Source: JBGOUJ01 sp041477005
GTDB lineage: Bacteria; Acidobacteriota; Terriglobia; Bryobacterales; JACQDG01
Reading direction: 5' to 3'
Assembly (NCBI GenBank): GCA_041477005.1
Contig: JBGOUJ010000177.1
Coordinates: forward strand, 1-12,335
DNA length: 12,335 bases
Shown: piece after piece, positions 6,606 through 12,335 of the stretch
Numbering within the stretch: position 1 is the stretch's first letter
How the letters are laid out: the number at the start of each line of letters is the position of its first letter
The notes under the pieces: generated by a model
What the model saw: only the letters and a program-made list of their open reading frames with translations
What the model was told of the DNA's origin: nothing
The model's database searches: none
Position numbers and translations under genes: made by a program

Positions 6606-8137
6606 CCCTGCAAGGCCGGGTGAAGGCGGAGAACCCACTGCTGCGTCTGAGCCTGCGCGACAACGTCGCCGTGGCGCGCGCCAACCTGAACGGCGGGGAG
6701 GTCGTGACCTTCGAGGGCGGCGAGCTGCGGCTGCCGGCCGACGTGCCGATGGGCCACAAGGTGGCGATCGAGGATATCCCCGAGGGCGGGACGGTCTACA
6801 AATACGGCGAAGACATCGGCACGGCCCGCCAGCCGATCCGGCGCGGCGAGTGGGTCCACACCCACAATTTGAAGTTCGACGTGAAGGACCGCGACTGGGC
6901 CTTCTCTTCGAATCTCTCCGACCTCAGTGACATCCCCCTGCTCGAGCCGCACACGTTCCTCGGCTACCCCCGCGCCGACGGCCGCGTGGGGACGCGCAAC
7001 TACATCGCCGTCGCCGGGGCGAGCAACTGCGCCGCCCACGCCGTCAGCGAAATCGAGGGCATGTTCCGGGCCGAAGACTTCGCCGGCTCCAATATCGACG
7101 GCGTGGCTTCGTTCCCCCACGGCGATGGCTGCGGCCAGAGCGAGGGGCCGGACACCGAGCAATTGCGCCGCACCATCGACGGCGTGATGAATCACCCGAA
7201 CGTGGCCGCAGCCATCATCGTCGGCCTGGGCTGTGAAGTGAATCAAATCAGCTACTACCTGCAAGAGAGCGGCAACAACGGCGCTCCGCGGCGGGGCCTG
7301 ACGCTACAGGAAAGCGGCGGCACGCGCAACGTGGTGCTCGACGGGGTGAAGGCCGCCCGCGAGCTGATGGACCGGGTGGGGCGCCTGGAGCGCGTCGAGA
7401 CCCCGCTCTCGAAGCTGATCGTGGGAACCAATTGCGGCGGCTCCGACGGCTTTTCGGGCGTCACCGCCAACCCGGCGCTGGGCTACTGCTCCGACCTTTT
7501 GGTCAAGCGAGGCGGGACCACCGTGCTCGCCGAGACGCCCGAGATCTACGGCGCCGAGCACCTGCTGACGCGCCGCGCCCGCACCCGCGAGATCGGCGAG
7601 AAGCTGCTGCGCCAGATCGAGTGGTACAAAAAGTATGTAGGATCGTTCGGGTCGAGCTTCGACGACAACCCCTCGCCCGGCAACAAGGCCGGCGGCCTCA
7701 CCAATATCGCCGAGAAATCGCTCGGCGCGGCCATCAAGAGCGGCACCTCGATCCTCACTGACGTGGTCGAATATGCCGAGCGGATCCGAACGCCCGGCTT
7801 CGTCTACATGAACACCCCCGGCCACGACCCGGTCTCGCTCACCGGCCTCGCCGCCGGCGGCGTGAATATCATCATTTTCACCACCGGCCGCGGCAGCGCC
7901 ATCGGCTTCCCGACCATACCGGTCATCAAGGTGGCGACCAACTCCAAGATGGCCAACCATATGAAAGCCAACATGGACCTGAGCGCGGGCGCCATCGCCG
8001 ACGGTCAGGAAGACATTCGCCAGGTCGGCGAGCGCATGTACCGGCTGATGGTGGAGGTGGCCTCCGGCCGCCGCACCTTCAGCGAGCAGCTCGGCCACCG
8101 CGAGTTCGTCCCCTGGCGCATCGGGCCGGTGATGTAA
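6593..8137 (+). CDS. UxaA/GarD family sugar-acid dehydratase (altronate dehydratase-like)
   Basis: The 514-residue protein has both parts of the family fused: an N-terminal SAF domain (about 12-93, ending in the GEWVHTHN motif) and the catalytic UxaA/GarD C-terminal domain. Motifs in order are GYPRADGRVGTRNY (124-137), FPHGDGCGQ (174-182), GLGCEVNQ (211-218), GTNCGGSDGFSGVTANPA (278-295), ETPEIYGAEHLL (314-325), DNPSPGNKAGGLTNI (358-372) and YMNTPGHDPVS, then FTTGRGSAIG. Members are iron-dependent dehydratases of altronate, galactarate or related acids, yielding 2-keto-3-deoxy acids. The substrate here cannot be assigned. GGGGAG 6 nt before the ATG is a good ribosome binding site and lies inside the GAF gene. 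No isomerase, kinase or aldolase of the pathway is adjacent. Confidence 0.9.
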   Translation: MELVTLQGRVKAENPLLRLSLRDNVAVARANLNGGEVVTFEGGELRLPADVPMGHKVAIEDIPEGGTVYKYGEDIGTARQPIRRGEWVHTHNLKFDVKDRDWAFSSNLSDLSDIPLLEPHTFLGYPRADGRVGTRNYIAVAGASNCAAHAVSEIEGMFRAEDFAGSNIDGVASFPHGDGCGQSEGPDTEQLRRTIDGVMNHPNVAAAIIVGLGCEVNQISYYLQESGNNGAPRRGLTLQESGGTRNVVLDGVKAARELMDRVGRLERVETPLSKLIVGTNCGGSDGFSGVTANPALGYCSDLLVKRGGTTVLAETPEIYGAEHLLTRRARTREIGEKLLRQIEWYKKYVGSFGSSFDDNPSPGNKAGGLTNIAEKSLGAAIKSGTSILTDVVEYAERIRTPGFVYMNTPGHDPVSLTGLAAGGVNIIIFTTGRGSAIGFPTIPVIKVATNSKMANHMKANMDLSAGAIADGQEDIRQVGERMYRLMVEVASGRRTFSEQLGHREFVPWRIGPVM

Positions 8138-8141
8138 CCCT

Positions 8142-8176
8142 GTCCGCTTCTGAGCAGCCCAATCCCAGAAGCGGAC
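8142..8176 (+). terminator. 11-bp perfect hairpin after the dehydratase gene
   Basis: GTCCGCTTCTG (8142-8152) and CAGAAGCGGAC (8166-8176) are exact complements with a 13-nt loop, starting 4 nt past the dehydratase stop. There is no T-run, so it is not a classical intrinsic terminator; it may protect the 3' end or act with Rho. A second small hairpin, CGCGG/CCGCG (8180-8195), follows. The remaining bases up to the permease gene hold only its ribosome binding sites. Confidence 0.5.
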
Positions 8177-8264
8177 GGTCGCGGCGAGTTCCGCGCGATT
8201 ATCACCTTCCAAACCGGGGACGGTGATGGCAGGCGAGTTGCTTGCAAAGCTCGGGGATTTGCCG

Positions 8265-10685
8265 ATGGGCAACGTTTGGCTTATGTTGCAGGATATTCGT
8301 TACGGTTTCCGAATGTTGCTGAAGAACCCGGGCGTCACGGCCGTGGCAGTGATCGCCCTGGCGCTGGGGATCGGCGCGAACACCGCAATTTTCAGCGTCG
8401 TCGATGCTGTCCTGCTGCGGCCACTGCCGCTGGAGGAACCGGACCGGCTGGTGAGGATGGGAGAGACCTTTCCTCCAAGCGGTCTGGGATCGGTTTCCGT
8501 TCTTAACTGGAAGGACTGGCGAGAGCAGAACGAGGCCTTTCATTCCATCGCCGCCTACCAGACCGAAAGTTTCAATCTGGTGGGCGCGGAGAATCCGGAA
8601 CGCGTTTCGGGAGCGACGGTTTCGGCCGGCTTCTTCCAGATGTTAGGCGTGAAGCCGCGCCTGGGGCGGACGTTCCTCGAGGGCGAAGATCAGCCCGGGT
8701 CGAGCCCGGTGGTGGTGCTGAGCGAGAGTCTGTGGCGGCGCAATTTCGGCGGCGACCCAAGCCTGGTTGGGAAAACGATCAAGCTCAACAGCCAGGGTTT
8801 TACCGTGGCAGGCATTATGCCGGGGGAATTTCGTTTCCCCTCGCCGCAGACCGAGTTGTGGGTTCCGTTGATACCCACAGGCGCCGTGGCGGCGAATCGG
8901 GGATCTCATTACTTGCTGGCGCTGGGGCGGCTCAAGCACGGGGTGACGCTGGGGCAGGCCCAGACCCAGATGGACTCCATCGCGCGGCGTCTCGAAAAGC
9001 AGTATCCGAGGTCGAACGCCGGCCGGGGCGTGAAACTGATTCCGCTGCGCGAGGAGCTGGTCCAGAACGTCCGTCGTGCCCTGTACGTGCTGCTGGGCGC
9101 TGTTGGCTTCCTGCTGCTGATCGCCTGCGCCAACGTGGCGAGCCTGCTGCTGGCTCGCGCTTCCGGCCGGCAGCGAGAGATTGCGATCCGCGCGGCGCTC
9201 GGCGCCGGGCGATTCCGCCTGATCCGGCAACTGCTTACCGAAAGCATGCTGCTCGCGATTGCCGGCGGCGCGATGGGCGTGCTGGTGGCGCTTTGGGGCG
9301 TGGACGTCCTGGTAGCGCTCGCTCCCGGCAATCTTCCTCAGATCAACCGTATTCGGCCGGACCTCCCGGTGCTGGGTTTCACGCTCGTGGTCTCGGTGCT
9401 CACCGGGCTGGTCTTCGGTCTCGCCCCGGCGCTAAGATCGTCGCGGCCGGCGGTCACCCAGGCGCTGCGGATGTCCGCCTCGTCGCCCCTCCGCCTTTCC
9501 GCCTCCCGGCTGCTGGTAGTGGCCGAAATCTCCCTGACGTTGGTGTTGCTGATCGGCGCCGGCCTGCTCCTCAAGAGTTTCGTGCGCCTCGAGCGGGTCG
9601 ACCCCGGCTTCCGGCCCCAGAACGTCCTGACCATGAAGATCAACCTCCCTAAGGCGAAGTATTCGATGCCCCAGTCTTCGGTTGGGTTCTACCAGAAGGT
9701 TCTGGAACGGGTACGATCGCTGCCGGGCGTACAGGCGGCGGGTATCGTGACCTTCCTTCCGTTGCAGGACTGGGGATTCAACGGCGACTTCGCAATCGTG
9801 GGGCGCCCGCCTTTTCCTCCTAATCAGCAGCCCATTGCCGAATACCGGGAGACAAGCGCGGACTACTTTCGTGCGCTGAGCATTCCCTTGATCAAAGGCA
9901 GGTACTTCACCGAGCAGGATGCTGCCGGCTCCCCACGAGCGGTAATCATCAATGAAGCGATGGCCCGCCGTTTCTTTCAGGACCAGGATCCCATCGGGCA
10001 GCGCCTGCAGTTTGACTCGCCCGACAGCGTTCCGATCGTGGGCGTGGTGGGAAATGTGAAGCAGGCCACCCTCGCCCGCCCGGCGGTGCTCGAAATCTAC
10101 GTGCCCTATGCGCAGAGCCCTTGGCTAGCTTTCAATTCCCTCTTGGGCATGAGCCTGGTGGTGCGCGCCAGCGATGATCCCGGCGCTCTCACCGCCGCTG
10201 TGCGGCACGAGATCCGGGCGGTCGACCTGGAGCAGCCGGTGTACCGCGTCAAGACCATGGAACAAGTGATCGCCGACTCCGTTTCGCCCCGTCGTTTCGA
10301 GATGCTGCTGCTGGGAGCCTTTGCCGGCTTGGCTATGGTTTTGGCGACGATCGGGATTTATGGGGTGATGTTCTACTCGGTGCGGCAACGAACGCAGGAA
10401 ATCGGCATCCGCATGGCGCTCGGAGCGCGGCAGTGGGACGTGCTGCGGATGGTGGTCGGCGAAGGGGCGGTGCTGGCCTTGACGGGCGTGGGGATCGGCG
10501 TGGCGGCCGCCTTTGGGCTGACCCGTCTCCTTTCGTCCTTCCTGTTCGGCGTGGGCGCGACAGACCCGGCCACGTTTGCCGCCGCGCTTTCCGTTCTGCT
10601 GATCGCCGTGGCCCTGGCGGCCAGCTTCATTCCAGCCCGCCGGGCGACCAAAGTGGACCCCATGCTGGCCTTGCGGCACGAGTGA
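8265..10685 (+). CDS. ADOP-type MacB/FtsX-like orphan permease
   Basis: This is a roughly 806-residue integral membrane protein with two MacB-type halves. The N-terminus LQDIRYGFRMLLKNPGVTAVAVIALALGIGANTAIFSVV is the signature of the acidobacterial duplicated orphan permease class. Helix 1 (about 24-46) is followed by a periplasmic core domain (to about 270). An FtsX membrane domain (three helices, about 272-390, with GRQREIAIRAALGAGR) comes next, then a second helix-core unit (from about 413) and a final FtsX domain (RTQEIGIRMALGAR; C-terminal ARRATKVDPMLALRHE). No ABC ATPase is next to it, as expected for the class, so the transport role is unknown. Start choice: ATG at 8265 with GGGGA 7 nt upstream fits the family. 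GTG 8223 and ATG 8226, also preceded by GGGGA, would add 13-14 residues; ATG 8283 is another option. Confidence 0.88.
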   Translation: MGNVWLMLQDIRYGFRMLLKNPGVTAVAVIALALGIGANTAIFSVVDAVLLRPLPLEEPDRLVRMGETFPPSGLGSVSVLNWKDWREQNEAFHSIAAYQTESFNLVGAENPERVSGATVSAGFFQMLGVKPRLGRTFLEGEDQPGSSPVVVLSESLWRRNFGGDPSLVGKTIKLNSQGFTVAGIMPGEFRFPSPQTELWVPLIPTGAVAANRGSHYLLALGRLKHGVTLGQAQTQMDSIARRLEKQYPRSNAGRGVKLIPLREELVQNVRRALYVLLGAVGFLLLIACANVASLLLARASGRQREIAIRAALGAGRFRLIRQLLTESMLLAIAGGAMGVLVALWGVDVLVALAPGNLPQINRIRPDLPVLGFTLVVSVLTGLVFGLAPALRSSRPAVTQALRMSASSPLRLSASRLLVVAEISLTLVLLIGAGLLLKSFVRLERVDPGFRPQNVLTMKINLPKAKYSMPQSSVGFYQKVLERVRSLPGVQAAGIVTFLPLQDWGFNGDFAIVGRPPFPPNQQPIAEYRETSADYFRALSIPLIKGRYFTEQDAAGSPRAVIINEAMARRFFQDQDPIGQRLQFDSPDSVPIVGVVGNVKQATLARPAVLEIYVPYAQSPWLAFNSLLGMSLVVRASDDPGALTAAVRHEIRAVDLEQPVYRVKTMEQVIADSVSPRRFEMLLLGAFAGLAMVLATIGIYGVMFYSVRQRTQEIGIRMALGARQWDVLRMVVGEGAVLALTGVGIGVAAAFGLTRLLSSFLFGVGATDPATFAAALSVLLIAVALAASFIPARRATKVDPMLALRHE

Positions 10686-10690
10686 GTCAC

Positions 10691-10722
10691 GGGCGCCGGC
10701 TTGCCGCGGCTCGGCGCCGCCC
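10691..10722. terminator. GC-rich hairpin between convergent genes
   Basis: GGGCGCCG (10691-10698) pairs with CGGCGCCGCCC (10712-10722), with one bulged G and a 13-nt loop. It begins 5 nt past the permease stop and lies between converging genes. No T-run is present on either strand, so its terminator activity is uncertain. Confidence 0.4.
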
Positions 10723-10730
10723 TTCGGAAA

Positions 10731-10832
10731 TCAGGCAGCCTCGGACGCTGGTCGTGTCGGCGGGAAGAAGACCGCCGGCGATACGTGAAAAAACTCTGCG
10801 AGCTTCTGAATATGTCTCTTAGTAAGACTGAC
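10731..10832 (-). pseudogene. 3' remnant of a HigA/XRE-type antitoxin gene
   Basis: In a frame different from the acetyltransferase, the minus strand reads VSLTKRHIQKLAEFFHVSP followed by AVFFPP, ending ...ASEAA and a TGA at 10733-10731. The pattern S-L-[TS]-K-x-H-I-x-x-L-A-x-x-F-x-V-S-P-A-V-F-F is the typical C-terminus of HigA-like helix-turn-helix antitoxins. Upstream of about 10832 the frame stops looking antitoxin-like (it reads RVLAC) and the acetyltransferase frame takes over. Only about 33 codons remain: no start, no DNA-binding helices and no partner toxin. The assignment rests on motif memory, not a search. Confidence 0.55.
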
Positions 10833-11455
10833 ACATGCCAGAACCCGGGGCGATTCTCGATGAAGTAGCGATAGTCCTGCTCGCGAGTAATCCCGCTGAT
10901 CTCCATCTCCAGTTCCGCCATCGCCGGGACATCCTCCATCTTCGCGGGCCGGACGTGGTCGACGCTGGCGGCCGATACTTTCAGGCCGTCGCGTGGGACC
11001 TGGATGAACATGTCCTGGTAGGGGCAGCGCGGAACGAAGCCCGCGCGGTTGTAAAGGGAAAACGAATCGAGGTTGAGCGCGCTTTGCGTCAGCCGGAGGG
11101 ACTTGTAGCCACCGCGGTCCGTGAAATCAACGATGTATTGCAGCGGCGCGGGGCCGGCGCCCATGCCGAAATAGTTGGGGTGGACGTTCATGATTCCCAG
11201 CGACACATGGTGCGGGCGAGGATGGTAGAAGCACGACCCCATCAGCCGCCCCGTTCGCGTGCTTTGCGCAACAACGGCGCAACCCGGCTCCAGAGCATTG
11301 TAGACGTCGTAAGACACTTCAGCAACCTGAGGCCCGCCGGAAAACAGCGCGGGTCTGCCGTGCGTCTGATACCAGTAGTTGATCGAGATGTAAATCAGCT
11401 CGGCGACCTCCGCCTGATCCTCGGGGGTCATCGCCCTTAGGCGCCACGGCTCCAT
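10826..11455 (-). pseudogene. GNAT family N-acetyltransferase, C-terminally truncated
   Basis: From ATG 11455, with a strong AGAGGAGG just upstream, about 210 residues read as a GNAT acetyltransferase. The first domain is whole: EPWRLRAMTPEDQAEVAELI, IMNVHPNYFGMGAGPAPLQ (acetyl-CoA loop, about 88-106), then LNLDSFSLYNRAGFVPR, the usual GNAT end motif. A second GNAT-type unit starts at VDHVRPAKMEDVPAMAELE (165-183) and runs to GFWHVSV (204-210). There recognisable homology stops, well short of a complete second domain. The frame stays open to 10373, adding about 150 arginine- and serine-rich residues antisense to the permease 3' end; these look non-native. The gene may still give a working first domain. 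The substrate is unknown. Confidence 0.7.
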
Positions 11456-11472
11456 ATGCCTCCTCTTGTCAG

Positions 11473-11486
11473 GACCGCCGGCGGTC
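11473..11486. promoter_or_regulatory. 14-bp palindrome upstream of the acetyltransferase gene
   Basis: GACCGCCGGCGGTC is a perfect palindrome 18 bp upstream of the acetyltransferase ATG. It sits where an operator or a leader hairpin would act. No clear -10/-35 pair was found around it. Confidence 0.35.
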
Positions 11487-11565
11487 AACGTTGGGACCGA
11501 ATGAAATGCAAAACCTCGCCGCTCCAAGGTGACTAAACTAAAAGTAGGCTACTCTGCGTGCATCC

Positions 11566-11602
11566 CCAGCGCCGGATCTCCAATTTCGTAGCCGGACGCT
11601 GG
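11566..11602. repeat. Inverted repeat, possible terminator of the TA operon
   Basis: CCAGCGCCGG (11566-11575) pairs with CCGG-A-CGCTGG (11592-11602), with one bulged A and a 16-nt loop. It lies about 75 nt downstream of the DUF5615 stop. On the minus strand no clean T-run follows, so it could equally be a leader structure for the acetyltransferase mRNA. Confidence 0.4.
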
Positions 11603-11630
11603 CCGGGGGAATCGGCAAAGTTTGATCTGC

Positions 11631-11709
11631 GCTTGAATCCTTTGCGTCTGGCCCGTTTACATGTTCCCTTGCTGATTCAAGCGGGTCGACCTGTCCCCGC
11701 AGGGAACAT
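11631..11709. repeat. Two interlocked 9-bp inverted repeats (pseudoknot-like)
   Basis: Pair A: GCTTGAATC (11631-11639) with GATTCAAGC (11674-11682). Pair B: ATGTTCCCT (11661-11669) with AGGGAACAT (11701-11709). Both are perfect, and each pair has one arm inside the loop of the other, the topology of an RNA pseudoknot or of two exclusive folds. A smaller GCGGG/CCCGC pair (11681-11685/11696-11700) sits within B. The region spans the 3' end and stop codon of the DUF5615 gene. Confidence 0.5.
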
Positions 11710-12048
11710 CTGGATCCCGTCGACCGTAGCGATGCTCACCTGTCCAGTCCACGGGTGTCCGGCCCGAAGAACGCGCCGAACGACCGGATTCAGGTTGGCG
11801 GGAGTCGCCGGATGCACTCGGAACAGGATGGCGCCGGAACGAGTGAGCGGCTTCCGACGCTGCAACGCGATTTGCCAGAAGTCTTTGTCGAGGGTCAGAA
11901 CCAACCGTGCTTCCGCTTCCGCCCGCTCCAGTAGTTCGACGTCTTTCGTGGCCGGGCAGTCTGTCCGGGCCCAGGTCACATCATGTCCGGCTGCGCGCAA
12001 CTCCTCGACGGTTGGTCGAGGGAAGTTCTCGTCGGCCAGGAGTAGCAT
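11677..12048 (-). CDS. DUF5615 PIN-like protein (probable toxin)
   Basis: The 123-residue protein matches the DUF5615 (Mut7-C-like, PIN-fold) family, usually encoded after a DUF433 gene and thought to be the nuclease-type toxin of the pair. Visible acidic sites fit a PIN-like metal centre: D6-E7-N8 in LLLADENFPRP, D36 and E39 in TKDVELLERA, and D54 and D56 in LVLTLDKDF. The GHDVTWAR strand (21-28) is typical. Its ATG directly abuts the upstream DUF433 stop codon with no spacer, so translation is almost certainly coupled. The C-terminal GIQMFPAGTGRPA is encoded by the interlocked inverted repeats and may be an altered tail. Toxicity is inferred from family context only. Confidence 0.82.
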   Translation of the reverse strand: MLLLADENFPRPTVEELRAAGHDVTWARTDCPATKDVELLERAEAEARLVLTLDKDFWQIALQRRKPLTRSGAILFRVHPATPANLNPVVRRVLRAGHPWTGQVSIATVDGIQMFPAGTGRPA

Positions 12049-12279
12049 TTACGCCGGAATCGGATATGCCTTGAGTTCGTGTGCCAAGTAGCTGGCGTAA
12101 GCGAGGCAGGCGAGGACGTCCGCTTTCGTCAGACCCGGGTAGTTTTCGAGGATCTCCGCCTCTGATTGCCCGGCGGCGAGCAATCCGAGAATGAACTCCA
12201 CGGCCAGACGGGTGCCTCGGACCACCGGCTTACCAGCCAGGATCTCAGGATCCACGATGATACGTTCGGACCAAGGCAT
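12049..12279 (-). CDS. DUF433 domain protein (probable antitoxin)
   Basis: The 76-residue protein matches DUF433: ERIIVDPEILAGKPVVRGTRLAVEFIL (5-31) followed by the winged-helix part LLAAGQSEAEILENYPGLTKADVLACLAYA (33-62). DUF433 proteins are small helix-turn-helix proteins paired with DUF5615 partners and are presumed DNA-binding antitoxins that autorepress. Length and motifs are normal. GGAGG (12296-12292) is 12 nt from the ATG, rather far. Between them lies TATGAT (12291-12286), a good -10 that would make the mRNA nearly leaderless, so either element may be the active one. The gene ends directly against the DUF5615 start. Confidence 0.85.
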   Translation of the reverse strand: MPWSERIIVDPEILAGKPVVRGTRLAVEFILGLLAAGQSEAEILENYPGLTKADVLACLAYASYLAHELKAYPIPA

Positions 12280-12335
12280 GGTCTTATCATACCTCCGGGC
12301 CGAAGCACGCGAGCCGGCAGGCCGGCACGCTTGCT

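Noticed and set aside
7304..8272. Long open frame (322 codons) on the minus strand
   Set aside because: It is antisense to the UxaA/GarD dehydratase; no domain is recognisable and the composition is that of a GC-rich mirror frame.
10373..10825. Extension of the acetyltransferase as a 360-residue protein
   Set aside because: The last ~150 residues are low-complexity, arginine- and serine-rich and largely antisense to the permease, so they are probably not evolved coding sequence.
11558..12091. Open frame (177 codons) on the plus strand
   Set aside because: It is antisense to the DUF5615 gene and its spacer, with no recognisable protein family.
1..12335. CRISPR array, tRNA, rRNA or transposase genes
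   Set aside because: No regularly spaced repeats, cloverleaf-like segments, rRNA signature sequences or transposase motifs were seen on reading both strands.

Overview
The window is about 12.3 kb of GC-rich bacterial chromosome, most likely from an Acidobacteriota member (Solibacter/Bryobacter-like). The main clue is a long two-module MacB/FtsX-type permease of the 'acidobacterial duplicated orphan permease' (ADOP) class. High GC at third codon positions and a Solibacter-like set of housekeeping genes agree. This placement is inference; no rRNA or tRNA gene is visible.

Layout. (1) 75-5648, all on the minus strand, read right to left: xseA (exonuclease VII large subunit), a GT39/ArnT-like membrane glycosyltransferase joined to it by an ATGA overlap, then, after a 211-nt gap with an extended -10 promoter, nadA (quinolinate synthase), moaA (GTP 3',8-cyclase) and a DUF2203 protein. 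The last three are closely packed and look like one operon. nadA and moaA both encode 4Fe-4S enzymes of cofactor biosynthesis (NAD and molybdenum cofactor). (2) 5727-6023, minus: a small one-helix membrane or secreted protein of unknown function. (3) 6024-6152: a divergent control region with a factor-independent terminator-like hairpin directly ahead of the next gene. (4) 6153-8137, plus: a single GAF-domain protein whose end overlaps by 13 nt the start of a UxaA/GarD-family sugar-acid dehydratase. (5) 8265-10685, plus: the ADOP permease, with no ABC ATPase beside it. (6) 10686-11455: a scar region. A minus-strand GNAT acetyltransferase gene loses homology partway through its second domain, exactly where the last ~33 codons of a HigA/XRE-type antitoxin begin in another frame. 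(7) 11456-11676: a strongly structured intergenic stretch. (8) 11677-12279, minus: a DUF433-DUF5615 toxin-antitoxin-type pair.

How the genes fit together. The left half is core metabolism and DNA maintenance. The right half is accessory and shows rearrangement: an orphan permease, a truncated acetyltransferase, an antitoxin remnant and a likely complete TA pair. The observations most worth testing are the GAF/dehydratase pair with its four-arm GGGGTT/AACCCC leader, the GNAT/antitoxin junction, and the interlocked inverted repeats at the 3' end of the DUF5615 gene.
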